A stretch of DNA of 64,000 bases from contig CM064691.1 in the NCBI GenBank assembly GCA_032717465.1, positions 3,272,315-3,336,314 of the forward strand, given 5' to 3'. Position numbers and translations under genes: made by a program. The notes under the pieces are model-generated. The model saw only the letters and a list, made by a program, of their open reading frames with translations, had not been told where the DNA came from and made no database searches. Position 1 is the first letter of the stretch. Each line of letters opens with the position of its first letter. Below are positions 1 through 10,850 of this stretch, one piece after another. The stretch comes from Coenobita brevimanus. Its lineage: Eukaryota; Arthropoda; Malacostraca; Decapoda; Coenobitidae.

Positions 1-1676
1 ATCTCAAAAGCAACCGTACACATGAACACTCAGCTCGTCGGTGCATATAATAGTAATGCTAGTAAAAAGTAATGCTAGCATGCTAGTAACTGCGTGTAAG
101 TAAATGGAGTAATGTTTTAAGTTTAGTATTACCCGGTACTACTCTTGGCACTGGATGGTTTTTTGATCACCCGCAATAATAGCACGATCCTTTGATAGCA
201 GTACTTCTGTTAATCATTTTGCTTTATGCCACCGACTCTGAGCCTATGCTATAAGTGCCCCGTTCTCGAGGTTCCGTAACGCGTCTGAAAAACACTAGGA
301 GAGGTTGATCCACAACTATCCTCACACGTCAACACAGGAACAATAATTCGCAACACCTCTCTACTGATAAGCTAGTAACGTTACCTCTGTGTTTGTACTG
401 TGGAATTCATACTCGTGGTGTATGATTTGCCAGTGAGACCATATAGAAGAGCAGTGAATTCATATCTTCTGTTCCCTGCAAAAGATGGGACTGAAGTCGT
501 GATCCCATAGTTTCCAGTCGTTGACAGTATTAACTTTACCACCACTACAGAAATGATTGTTCGGAATATGACAGACAATTTAATTTCTTTGTGTTTCTAT
601 GTAGGTCCCTTTCGTATAATCCCAAAAGCAGTCCTGTACATTTGGTAACCCTCGCACCCACCCAAGACTCCAATAGTATATCGATATTGCTTTAAATTTA
701 CATGACGAATCCACTTCATCTGTGGCTACGCTTGCTGATATTAAGTTTTAAATATCTCAGTATTCTGCAACTTGTCAAATCTCCACAGGCCAGACGCACG
801 GATTGGTCAGTTTCACAGCTTCACCGACCTCGTCAGTCTCACCTTCTCTGGTCAATGGCGTGAGATGGTGGCGGCACTCCATCACTTTCTAATGAATATA
901 ATAGCACTGCGCCGAGCCCGCCACCTGGCAAGATGTATGTGAAGTTTCATGATATTAACTCTTTCCACCAGAGAATGTAATTTTCATTTGATTTATGCTG
1001 CTGCCAGGCAGTATTCTTCAGCTTAGGATCATCAAAACATAGCACCAAACATCCTCTCCCTCATTCTGCATTTTACCAAGAAGCCAGTGAATGGCACAAC
1101 CAACTTTACCAGCTAGAAATGTCTCTGCTATGCCGAAGAGTATAGTCCGAAGGAAGCAAGAATAAAATAAATAAGTCTCCGCGGTGAGGTGATTTAGACA
1201 TACCGTGTTAATTTTACCAGGTTACGACCCCGCCCTGCCCTGCCCAACCCATTCCCTCATATCCATGACATCTTAATGCTTATAAAAAAACTACCCTACC
1301 TAGAGAGACACGAGTACACTTAACCAGTTTGTGATGGGGCCACCACCCTTTCCTTCTACAACAGCAGCACAAAATACAGCTCACAAACAATCCACTTTTC
1401 CCCACACTGCAGTGCAGCCCGCACATACCACATACACCACACTACCACAACACAGGAAGTCCTTCAACATAACCTCAACAAAAGACCTTTAGGAGGGACC
1501 ATTGACGTCATAGATTTTCCTGCGGTCCACTGGGTTTCACAACGAGATAAGTCTGGGGTTACAACAACAGCAAAAATAACAACAACAAACACTGTTACAC
1601 ACATATACAAATAAAAAAAAACGCAAAAAGGAGATAGTTAAACCTTATGACAATGAAAGTAAAATATAGATCGACT
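1..1676. other. Non-coding stretch, no gene seen
   Basis: AT-rich sequence with short, frequently interrupted reading frames and no recognisable protein or RNA. A segment near 1530-1570 (TCCACTGGGTT, then GGTTACAACA) resembles one near 9663-9703, so a decayed dispersed repeat may be present. Nothing else can be supported. Confidence 0.6.
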
Positions 1677-2235
1677 CTAATCATCAGGTTCTTGTATTTC
1701 TGTTCTTGTACTTTCAACATCAGTTCCGTGATGTCCTAGATGATGTTTTTTGATGACTACATCCTGTACATGTAGAGATAGCGGACGGCCTAGGATGCAA
1801 ATCGTGTGACCTATATACGTATTATTGAAGGGCACGCAGTCCTCGGTAGTACATTGACATTCATACACTACATTGGTTTTAGACAGCATCCCATCCTGGC
1901 CGGTTAAGTTGTTTTTTAATACCTTGGTACTAATGCGCGGGTTCTTGTACAATTTCGATTAGTAGGTTCAGAGTTTCTTTTCACAATGTCCATAACGGCC
2001 TTTTCATCTTTTTCATATCTGTTGGTAAAAGTGTTGCAGTAAAACACAGTAATGTCACTGGTTTGGTGTTTAGGTTGGCCAGATGCATAACGTTCGAGAT
2101 ATTTGCTAGTGATACGGTCAAAGTCCTTGTTAGTGTAGCCATTATCTACTGGCACCTGGCGTAGATGCTGCAGCTCTCGGTTTATAGATTGCCATGAGGA
2201 GGATACTGTAATGACCCGTTTAACATACGCTCTGA
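1677..2235 (-). mobile_element. Penelope-like element remnant (RT thumb and GIY-YIG end)
   Basis: Minus-strand reading frames give the C-terminal half of a Penelope-like retroelement polyprotein. The upstream part (about 2200 to 1960) reads RELQHLRQVPVDNGYTNKDF, typical of the region after the reverse transcriptase palm. The downstream part (about 1952 to 1677) has TNVVYECQC, a Cys-containing spacer and NNTYIGHT, matching the start of the GIY-YIG-type endonuclease of Penelope elements. The two parts lie in different frames, so a frameshift near 1920-1980 breaks the gene. The RT core is missing: the sequence runs into a (CA)n tract at 2238. This is a dead 3' fragment. Family assignment rests on motif order and is fairly secure; a subfamily cannot be named. 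Confidence 0.72.
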
Positions 2236-2236
2236 T

Positions 2237-2237
<1 letters not shown>

Positions 2238-2287
<50 letters not shown>

Positions 2288-2311
2288 CTCTCTCTCTCTC
2301 TCTCTCTCTCT
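2238..2311. repeat. Compound microsatellite (CA)n then (TC)n
   Basis: A CA tract from about 2238 to 2282 is followed after a short spacer by a TC tract (about 2287-2311). It marks the upstream boundary of the Penelope-like fragment. The Cys/Val-repeat reading frames here are artefacts of the dinucleotide. Confidence 0.95.
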
Positions 2312-2780
2312 ATCCGTGCATAAATAACTTTGGCAGGAAATCTCGGGGGCCGCCCCTCCCCGTAGGGAATGGCAATCAGTATCCCACTCTGTCCACCTTG
2401 CCCAAGTGAAGGTCTACCGCTGTGCAAAATTTCATGTTCCTCGCTATGACACACCATGTGTAATAGCTTTGGCCAGGACACCATGGGACGCCATCACCCC
2501 GTGAAAGTGGCCATTGAGGGTTGTATGCTATCTTAAAAAAAGAAAAAAAGTGGAATGAGGGAAACTCTCGCTGTGCAAAATTCCGTGTTCATGGGTAAAA
2601 AATAAGGGAAAAAAAAAAGAAAAAAGCCGTGGGTAGCATTGGCCGGAACCTCCCCCTCCACGCTCTTGCCATGAGGTGATACTCTTGTAGTTCACACTGT
2701 TCAAACCTGGTCCTGGCGGAGGTCTACCGATGTGCTAAAGTTTGTTTCCTCACACCCCTCCCCGTAAGGCCTCGACCCCA
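2312..2780. repeat. Decayed repeat with about 150-bp periodicity
   Basis: The motif GGTCTACCG followed by TGTGCaAAa occurs near 2411 and 2719, with a weaker copy (CTCTCGCTGTGCAAAATTCC) near 2565. A second motif, TTTGGCcaGGA or similar, recurs near 2328, 2467 and 2640. Spacing is roughly 140-175 bp. It looks like three diverged copies of one repeat, possibly LINE 3' sequence. No coding potential. Confidence 0.4.
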
Positions 2781-3903
2781 TCCTTGAGAAAAGTACTGAC
2801 TCAGTGAGTGAGTGACAGGAATAAGCGCAGTATTCGGCCGACCCCTGTGATTACGGGAAAAAAACAAAAACAAAAACAGAAATGGATGTTTAAAAAGTGA
2901 AGTAAGATACATAGGCTTTTTGGGGAAAAGCTTTATCATTACAGCAGAAATTATAATCACTGGCCACTACAGGTGAAAATAAAAAAAGCTACATTAATGG
3001 AGATATCTCAATCTCTTCTATGCGATGCAGTTCTAAAGTGAAAAAAAGAAAAAGCTTGGCGGTAGCGAAAATACAGTTTTAAAATTATTTGTAATATTGA
3101 AGGGGTATATGAAGAACAAAATTTGGCTGTATTAAGCTTTAGTACAGATGAGATGCCAAATCTGTGTTTTAGTATTAAGAGCAAAAGTGTGGCAACAGTC
3201 TCCTGCCAACGTTAGGTTCTGGCTATTATCCTGTATTTCTCATTCCTCCACGAACGTTAAAGATTCATCGCTTTATCTCATACTCTACGGCTTTGCAGAA
3301 CGTGTTGCTGTCACATTAAGTTAACAGACGTAACATTTCCATCGCCACAACCAGCAGAGAAATGTTGGCATACTTTTCAACGTGGCAGCATGACTTGATG
3401 CCCGGGATAACTTCAGTAGGTCATACCCACACTAGTCTCTTACAGCACTGCATTCCACCAACCTCGTATTGTTTCAAGTACATGCAGTTCTCAATTGCAT
3501 AAGACAGCAGGAGAGACGCGACGCTGATTTATGGTGTGTGGTGGTGGCGGCGGTGGTGGCTGAGTGACAGTAAGTTCCAGTAGTTGACGTCTCTATCAGC
3601 ATTCAGACCCGACGACTCCACTTCTAGAGCGGTATTCTTGCTCAATTTGGTGATTTGGTAGCAGCTTTTCCTTGGAGATATAATTCTTTTGTTATTTGTT
3701 TATTTTTAGCACCGACACAGCTTGCCTCAGTAACACAGAAAACATAATGGTATAAAACAAATATATTGCTTAGTAACAGTAGCTGTAAACTCTTGCTAAG
3801 TCGCTAAGATTATTGACCATTATAATCTCTTCGGCTAAGAGAATTTTCAAGCATTTTTTCCATAAGAGTATATTTATTTTACTAAGTCTGCTTTTTCCCT
3901 TCC
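2781..3903. other. Non-coding stretch, no gene seen
   Basis: AT-rich sequence with short A-runs and a small GGT/GGC-rich patch near 3535-3560. No conserved protein, tRNA or repeat was recognised. Confidence 0.55.
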
Positions 3904-5169
3904 ATGTTATTTGGTAGGATACTTATTGACAGAGTTAGAGAAAGAACAGAGGAATTTGTTGGAGAAGAACAGGGAGGCTTTAGGAAGGGAAGAGGTTGTG
4001 TAGATCAGATATTCATTCTTAGATCTTTAATGGAAAAGCTTCTAGAGAAGGGAAAGAAGTTGTATGCGGCTTTCATGGATTTGGAGAAAGCATATGACAG
4101 AGTGGATAGACAAGGATTGTGGAAAGTATTAAGAATATATGGAGTAGATGGAAAGTTGCTGAATGCCGTGAAGAGTATGTATGATGGTGCTAAGGCTGCA
4201 GTGCGTGTGGATGGTGAACTAAGTGAATTTTTCTCTTTAAAGGTTGGGTTGAAACAGGGATGTGTCATGTCTCCATGGTTGTTCAATCTGTACATGGATG
4301 GGGTAATAAAAGAGGTATAAGGTAGGTTAATGGATGTTGGAGTGGCCCTGGTGAGAGAGGATAGTGTTTGGAAACTCCCTGTACTGTTGTTTGCAGATGA
4401 TACTGTGTTGTTGAGTGAAGACGAATGGGAGCTGCAAGGCTTGGTGGATGAATTTGGGAGAGTGTGCAAGAAACGGAATCTAAAGGTGAATGTAGGGAAG
4501 AATAAAGTGATGGTCTTTGAGAGAGGTGAAGTCAGTGAATGTACAGCGAGGTTGGATGGTGAGGAATTGGAAAATGTGAGTACGTTTAAGTACTTGGGTA
4601 GTGTGATGAGTAAGGATGGAAGTTTGGAGGGTGAAGTGCATGAAAGGGTACAGCAGGGAAGAAAGGTTGCTGATTCTTTGAAAGCAGTGATAAGAAACAG
4701 GGAAGTGAACATGGAAGTGAAAAAGTTACTACATGACAGTATTGTGATACCAACTCTAACGTATGGGAGTGAAGCTTGGACATTGTTGGAAGGACACAAG
4801 TCAAGAGTGAGAGCAGTGGATGTGAGTTATTTAAGAGGAGCCTGTGGAGTCAGATGGAGAGACCTGCTGACAAATGAGGATATAAAGGAGCGTTGTGGTG
4901 TGGATGTGGATGTGATAGGAAGTGTTATGAGGAACACACTGAGGTGGTTTGGCCACGTGGAGAGGATGGAGGGTGAAAGACTGACGAAGAGAGTGTATGT
5001 GAGTGAGGTGGAGGGGGGAAGAGGGAGGGGGAGGCCGAGGATGAGATGGAGGGATGGGGTGGAGAGGTATATGAGAGAGGGAGGTGTGAGTTGGGAGCAG
5101 GGCAGTGAAATGGCGGGGGACAGGACGACGTGGAGGCGATTTGTTTGTGGCCACCCCAAACGGGATTGA
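3904..5169 (+). pseudogene. Reverse transcriptase ORF fragment of LINE copy A, one nonsense codon
   Basis: One continuous frame interrupted only by TAA at 4318-4320, where the related copies read CAA (Gln). RT motifs seen in order: GGFRKGRGCVDQ, AAFMDLEKAYDRVDR (motif A, catalytic Asp), GLKQGCVMSPWLF (motif B), LLFADDTVLLSE (motif C, FADD), KVNVGKNKVMVF, FKYLGSVMSKDG, LTYGSEAWT, then the basic Gly/Arg-rich C-terminus ending GHPKRD. The endonuclease and the first RT motifs are absent because of 5' truncation. It is not expected to encode a working enzyme. The Pro/Ser/Thr-rich frames on the opposite strand are shadows. Confidence 0.88.
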
Positions 5170-5200
5170 GGCGTCTGGCAATATATAGATAGATAGATAG
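3905..5200 (+). mobile_element. 5'-truncated RTE-like LINE, copy A, with (GATA)n tail
   Basis: A non-LTR retrotransposon fragment that begins inside the reverse transcriptase domain and runs through the C-terminus to a short 3' UTR (GGCGTCTGGCAATA) ending in GATA repeats at about 5182-5200. The 5' truncation is typical of target-primed reverse transcription. It groups with the copy at 52.7-54.8 kb (shared motifs RVRERTE and GSVMRNTLRWFGHVERM) and differs from the subfamily at 5.6-8.8 and 21.7-23.6 kb. RTE affinity is inferred from the APE plus RT layout of the full copy, the RWFGHVERM...GRGRPRMRW C-terminus and the simple-repeat tail. Confidence 0.88.
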
Positions 5201-5620
5201 TTATTTAAGTATTTCTGTTATCGATCTCCATTTCATACATTTGCTTACCAGATACAGAAACCTTCTACGCTGATGAAAATATGGGCCCTGGACCGCGATA
5301 CACAAACGGACTTAGCATCATGTCACTGCCGTAACTGTGATTTGGTTTTGCAGGAAAGACAAGACGACAGTATAAGATTTTTTTTCGCATATCTTTCTTT
5401 TTAAAATTTTGTTCTGACAGAAAATCATCATGAGTTTTTCTTTCTAACCTTTTTTTTTTTTTTTTTTTTTGTAGGACAATGAAAACAATACATAAATCTG
5501 TCATTCTCTTATTCTTCCTGCATATAATAAATCTCAGTTGAGAAAGGGAATTTATAGTATTTTTTCAGTTATCTATCTGTCTATCCATCTATCTATACAA
5601 ATATATAAATATATGTCTGT
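5201..5620. other. Spacer between LINE copies with poly(T) and TATC repeats
   Basis: Short non-coding spacer. A poly(T) run lies at about 5450-5471 and an imperfect TATC/TATA stretch at about 5568-5615, directly before the full-length LINE. No gene was recognised. Confidence 0.6.
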
Positions 5621-5777
5621 ACCCCTGGGGGTAGGGGGGTTTCAAGAATACTCCCCCAGTATCCCTGCTTGTCGTACGAGGCGACTAAAAGGGTTGGTGG
5701 TGGGTTAGTGCCCCACCCCGTAAAAAGAACTAACTAAAAAAGCAAATAAAGCGCCTCGGACCCGGACGGACCATACG
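5621..5777 (+). promoter_or_regulatory. LINE copy B 5' UTR with strong hairpins
   Basis: The start of copy B contains a perfect 7-bp stem, CTGGGGG at 5625-5631 with CCCCCAG at 5653-5659, and further complementary G/C blocks (GGTGGG near 5698 with CCCACC near 5712). RTE and R2 elements often carry HDV-like self-cleaving ribozymes or internal promoters here. Structure is visible, but ribozyme activity is only a possibility and I could not fit the full HDV fold by hand. Confidence 0.4.
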
Positions 5778-8700
5778 TTGACGACTAAGGAACGGACAAA
5801 GGACATTCTGAGGGTAGGAACGTGGAATGTGAGAGGAGTGAATGATGAAGTGAAAGAGAGAGAGATTGTCCAGGTGCTTGAGGATGCAAAAGTGGATATA
5901 TGTGGATTGACTGAAACTAAATGGAAAGGTGAAAGGATGAGAGAATGGGAATACGGTGTAGGTATATGTGCGGGAGTCAGTTAGAATGAGAGGGCAAGAG
6001 AGGGAGTATGTCTGATGATAAGCAAGAAGTGGAAGGAGAATATAAGAGAGTATGGAACAGTGGGTGCAAGGATTGTATGGGTGAGGATGAAAGTAGGTAT
6101 ACAAGCATGGGCGATTGTATGTGTGTATGCTCCAACAGAGGATCGAGTGGCAAGAGTGAAAGATGAGTTTTGGGCGAAAGTAGAAGCATGTATGGACAAG
6201 TTTGAGAGGAGCGAGAGAGTGCTGTTGATTGGAGACATGAATGGCAAAGTCGGGAATGTACGAGTGGATGGAGTGGTTGGTCAATGGGGTGTGCCAGCGG
6301 AAGTAGATGGGAATGGTAGTGCTTTGGTGGACATCTGTGCTGGTAAGGGGTTGGCAATAGCCAACACCTACTTTCGTCATAAGATGATCCACCGGTATAC
6401 ATGGAGAGTAATAAGGAGGATGGATGGTGAACTTGTTGAACGAAAGGCAATGATAGACTACGTGTGTGTGGATGAGCGAATGAGAAGACAAGCGTTGGAT
6501 GCAAGGGTGTGGAGAGGGTGGGGGAATGGAGTCTCGGACCATCACTTAGTGATGGCCAAGATAGAGCTGCAAAGAAAGTGGTTGAGGAGGCGAAGGGGAA
6601 GACAGGAGGAAGCAGCTCCTGTGAGAAGAGTGGAGAAATTGCAAGATAGTGAGAAGAGGACAGAGTATAAGAGCATAGTGGAAGAAAGATTGGGAAGGTA
6701 TGAGCTAGAGCAGATGGAAGGGGTGGAAGACGTATGTAAGATATTCACGGAAGAGATAAGCGCAGCGTGTGAGGTGGTTTGTGGAGTGAGGAGGAGATGC
6801 AAGGGTGTGCAAGGGACAGCATGGTGGAATGATGAGGTGAAACGAGCTGTGGAACAAAAGAAGAAGGCATATGGTGAATGGTTGGCGAGTAGAGGTAGGG
6901 GAGAAGATGAGAGAGAGAAGAGAGAGGTATATGTGAGCAGGAGAAGGGAGGTTAAGAGACTGGTGAAGGAGAGTAAGAAGAAAGTGGATGAAGAGTTTGG
7001 GAGGAATCTGAGTGTGAAATGGAGGGAGAGTAAGAAATTGTTTTGGAAGGAGGTAAAGAAAGTAAGGCAGTGTGAAAGGGGAAATAGTAGGGGAGTGAAA
7101 GATAGGAATAATAGATTGTTGGTGGAGAAGAGAGAGAAATTGAGGAGATGGAAGGAGCACTTTGAGGATTTGTTGAATGTAGAGAGTGAGAGCAGTGTGA
7201 GTATAAGTGGTTGGGGAATGGCTGGGAGAAGAAGAGATGAGAGGAGGGAGGAAGAGATCAGTAGGTCGGAAGTAGTGGAAGCGATGAAGAAGATTAAGCT
7301 GGGAAAGGCCCCAGGAATTGATGGAGTGTGTGGTGAAATGCTTAGGTATGGGGGTGAGATTGTTGTGGAGTGGATATGGAAGTTGTGTAGATTGGCTTGG
7401 GAAGAGGGAAGGGTTCCAGAGGACTGGAAATCAGGTATAATTGTTCCTCTGTACAAAGGAAAAGGGGAGAGAGAAGTATGTGGTAACCATAGGGATATTT
7501 GCCTTCTTAGTGTGACTGGTAAAATATATGGTAGAATAGTCATTGATAGGGTTAGGCATATGACAGAGGAGCTAGTTGGAGAAGAACAAGGGGGATTTAG
7601 GAAGGGAAAAGGGTGTGTAGATCAGATATTTGTTCTAAGATGTTTAGTGGAGAAGTATCTAGAGAAGGGAAGGAAAGTGTATGCTGCCTTCATGGACTTG
7701 GAGAAAGCTTATGACAGAATAGATAGGAAAGGTATGTGGAAGGTATTAAGAATATATGGAGTGGAGGGGAAATTGTTGAGTGCTGTGAAGAGTATGTACG
7801 AGGGAGCTAGGGCTACGGTGAGAGTGGATGGAGAGCTGAGTGAGTTCTTTGATCTCAATGTGGGACTGAAACAGGGGTGTGTGATGTCTCCATGGCTGTT
7901 TAATATATATATGGATGGGGTCGTAAAGGAGGTACAAGGTAGGGCAGTGGATGTCGGGGTGGCCCTAATGAATGAGGGTGAGATTTGGAAGCTTCCGGTG
8001 TTGCTGTTTGCTGATGATACAGTATTGTTGAGTGAAGATGAATGGGAGTTGCAAGGTTTGGTGAATGAATTTGGGACAGTGTGTAGGAGGAGGAAGCTGA
8101 AAGTTAATGTAAACAAAAGTAAAGTTATGGTGTTTGAGAGGAATGAAGTCACAGAGTGTGCAGTGAGGTTGGATGGTGAGGATATGGAGAATGTGAGTGC
8201 ATTCAAGTACTTGGGTAGTGTGATGAGTAAGGATGGAACTTTGGGGGATGAAGTACGTGAAAGGGTACAGCAGGGAAGGAAGGTTGTTGGCACACTGAAA
8301 GCAGTGATGAGAAATAGGGAGGTGAGTATGGAAGTTAAGAAGTCACTGCATGATGGTATTGTGATCCCTACCCTGACGTATGGAAGCGAGGCGTGGACCT
8401 TGCAAGAGGGGAACAAGTCAAGAGTGAGAGCAGTGGAAATGAGTTACTTGAGAGGAGCATGTGGAGTGACATGGAGGGACAGGTTGACGAATGAAGAAGT
8501 GAAGGAACGTTGTGGGGTAGATGTGGATGTGGTTGAAAAGTTTAGGAGAAATACACTGAGGTGGTTTGGACATGTGGAGAGGATGGAGAATGAAAGACTG
8601 ACTAAGAGGGTGTATGTAGGTGAGGTGGAGGGAGGGAGAGGGAGGGGTAGACCGAGGATGAGGTGGAGGGATGGAGTTGAGAGGTATATGAGGGAGGGGG

Positions 8701-8786
8701 GGGTGAGTTGGGGGGAGGGGAGTCAAATGGTGGGTGACAGAGTGACTTGGAGGCGTTTTGTCTGCGGCCACCCTTTGCGGGATTAG
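5778..8786 (+). pseudogene. LINE copy B endonuclease-reverse transcriptase ORF, one nonsense codon
   Basis: About 1000 codons in one frame, interrupted only by TAG at 5982-5984; the frame is open again to 8786. The endonuclease shows VGTWNVRG, LTETKWKG (catalytic Glu), GDMNGKVG at about 6231-6254 and SDHHLV at about 6535-6552. The RT shows GIIVPLYKGKGE, CLLSVTGKIYGRI, GGFRKGKGCVDQ, AAFMDLEKAYDRIDR, GLKQGCVMSPWLF, LLFADDTVLLSE at about 8000-8035, then YLGSVMSKDG and the C-terminal RWFGHVERM and GRGRPRMRWRDG. The position after NH reads HRDICLL where the other copies have HRGICLL. The frame has no ATG upstream of TWNVRG, so the true start is uncertain. Catalytic motifs are intact, so this is a recently active but probably dead copy. 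Confidence 0.87.
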
Positions 8787-8847
8787 GGCGTCGGGCTATT
8801 AAAAAAAAAAAAAAAAAAAAAAAAAGTATTCTAACTCAGTGTCAAAT

Positions 8848-8894
8848 GGCCACCCTTTACGGGATTATGGTGTCTGGCAATAGATAGATAGATG
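8848..8894 (+). mobile_element. 3' scrap of an RTE-like LINE with GATA tail
   Basis: About 45 bp (GGCCACCCTTTACGGGATTA, then GTGTCTGGCAATAGATAGAT) match the extreme 3' end of the same LINE family, including its GATA tail. It lies just after the poly(A) of copy B. It is either an extremely 5'-truncated insertion or the remains of an older copy beside which copy B landed. Confidence 0.75.
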
Positions 8895-9735
8895 TATATC
8901 GTTCTGCCTCTAAGGGATTTTACTATACATGCGTCCAGAGGCGTGAAACTGAAAGGATTAGGTGTAGAGATCCTTAATTCCATCAGTATTAGATTCATTC
9001 TCTGATTCGAATTAAACCTTTTGATGGCAATAAAAATAAAAAGAAACGTCATCAATTTTTTTTTTTCACTTCAAGGTTTAGATCTGCTTGTCCCTCCTAG
9101 ACAACCAATAAGGTGAATAAAATCGTCTGGTAGCTGCAAGAATAACATAAATTAACCTCCTTGGGCTGAAAGGGTCAACATTATTTTGTATGTCGTTTAT
9201 ATTACTCAAATATTCAACTACAGGGAACGCCACGCGATTTTATTAACTTGAGAGCGAGTCGATGGAGCCTGATAGTGTGAATTCTGGCACCAATAACACG
9301 TTTATGATTGGACCAACTTCAGTAATCTATAACAGCCAACGCCAGACGATGTTAATCAGCTGAGAATGAGTCGTAGGAGTTTGAAAGTGTTTAGGTCTCA
9401 CAGGCAAAACAAATAAGTGACGAAGGCTCTTACGAAATCTTCCAAGCCAGCGAGAATATGATCACTGTTGGGAGGGTGAGTTTAGATGACAGAGAACTAC
9501 TTAACACGGTAAGCCCTAGAAGGATGCTGGAGAGGGACGCCTTCATATGATGGCACTGATATATCTGGGTGACTCCACTGCCCAGTTGTACAAACGTCCT
9601 TCACCCTCCTGTCTATCCCCACAAAGGAGGAAGGACTGCAGGATATTGTAACGTCAGCCCCTAGTCCACTGGGTTGACGTTCAGATCAGCCTAGGGTTAC
9701 AACAATTACGGTATAACTACTGGCCGATGAAAGTG

Positions 9736-9738
<3 letters not shown>
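8895..9738. other. Non-coding stretch, no gene seen
   Basis: No coding frame, RNA gene or clear repeat was recognised, apart from a short T-run near 9057-9066 and a segment near 9600-9705 that weakly resembles 1465-1570. Confidence 0.55.
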
Positions 9739-9802
<64 letters not shown>

Positions 9803-9810
9803 TGTGTGTG
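9739..9810. repeat. (TG)n microsatellite
   Basis: About 72 bp of TG repeat with one interruption (A at 9801). Confidence 0.97.
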
Positions 9811-10440
9811 TTTTGCTTCCTCTAGGTTGACTACAATCGTTTCGAGAGGCTAGATAACGTAGAAAAATACCTCTCATGTTGAAGGAGCTTAATGTTGGAA
9901 GGAGAAGGGGGTCGTGATGGTGAAATGGTGTTTATGGTTGGGTGAAGGACCGATAAATTAGATGTTGTAGTGATTATTATTATTATATGTTGTGGTCATA
10001 TAAAAGAAGGTTGATTTAGCAGGCTGGTGGTTTGATGGGGCGTCGGACTGAATGGAGAGAGAAAAAGAGAAAATGAAACACATGCCATTTCAACTTCTGC
10101 TTTTTTGACCTTTACTCGTACACAAGCTTATGACGGTCAACAGTTAAGGTTGCTGTTGGATACGCAGGCAAGACGCATATACACGGTCGACGAACAGGTG
10201 ATTATCGGGGACGTTGCAGAAGTGAAAAAAGTGTGAGGGAGATTGAAGGAGAGTGCTAAAAGGTAAGAGTACAGCAAGAGGAAGAGTATGGGAGGGTAAG
10301 AGGAAGGGTGTGGTTAAATGAGAGGGAGTTTGAGAGATATTTACAGTGAGGGTGGGTGTGATCAGGTGAGTGTGAGGGAGAAAGAGGTAGAGTGAGTGAG
10401 GGTGTGGCTTTTTTTATAGGTAGACGTCCAAAAACATATT
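9811..10440. other. Non-coding, purine-rich stretch
   Basis: Contains a short TTA run near 9975-9985 and a G/A-rich patch of about 200 bp (10200-10400) with loose GAGGGAGAGTGTG-like repetition. No gene was seen. Confidence 0.5.
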
Positions 10441-10850
10441 CTTGTGCGATCGGTCACCTATGGACCTTATTCTCCCCGGCCGAAGAGATAACCTAACACA
10501 TCTTCATCAGGTATCAATACAGCCAATTACAATCAATGGCCTTGTGTATTTTAATGACGAACACTATGCTGGTATTAAAAAGGGATTTGCAACGTACAGG
10601 AACCGCTACTCCCAGTCTTTCATGTATGCGACAGGTCAACTCTGGAACTGTCTCCCTCTGTCTGTTTTTCCTTCTGCCTACTATCTCCAGTCTCTCAAAT
10701 GTAGTGTGTCCAGGCATCTCGAAATGAATGGATCTTGAATTTGGCTCTTTTACCTTGTTTTTGTTTTTTCTTGGAGGGAGCAATTTGCCGACCCCTGGCC
10801 TTTGGTTCCTTCTTCCTTGCATAAAAAAAAATCTGATCTGATATATAAAC
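10441..10850 (+). mobile_element. 3' end of a CR1/Jockey-type LINE
   Basis: The plus strand encodes a remnant with YSQSFMYATGQLWNCLPLS followed by LQSLKCSVSRHL, the characteristic C-terminus of CR1/Jockey-like ORF2 proteins (phe/ala-thr, LWNSLP, then a FK..V..HL motif). It is followed by a 3' UTR and an A-run with GATCTGAT at about 10822-10845. A second copy of the same tail is at 29020-29410. Only the tail survives and it is not a functional gene. Confidence 0.7.

Larger units (their letters stand above)
5621..8825 (+). mobile_element. Near full-length RTE-like LINE, copy B, with 5' UTR and poly(A) tail
   Basis: The longest retrotransposon copy in the window. A G/C-rich 5' UTR of about 150 bp (starting ACCCCTGGGGGTAGGGG) precedes one long frame encoding an APE-type endonuclease, a reverse transcriptase and a basic C-terminal domain, then a very short 3' UTR (GGGCGTCGGGCTATT) and an A-run of about 25 bases. 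No gag-like ORF or RNase H was seen. Layout and C-terminus fit the RTE clade; a related clade cannot be excluded by eye. It inserted within about 25 bp of a scrap of an older relative (8848-8894). No clear target-site duplication was found. Confidence 0.88.

Noticed and set aside
5977..8771. Long minus-strand frames opposite LINE copy B (and likewise opposite copies A, C and D)
   Set aside because: Ser/Pro/Thr/Leu-rich shadows of the purine-rich LINE coding strand. The conserved RT and endonuclease motifs are on the other strand.
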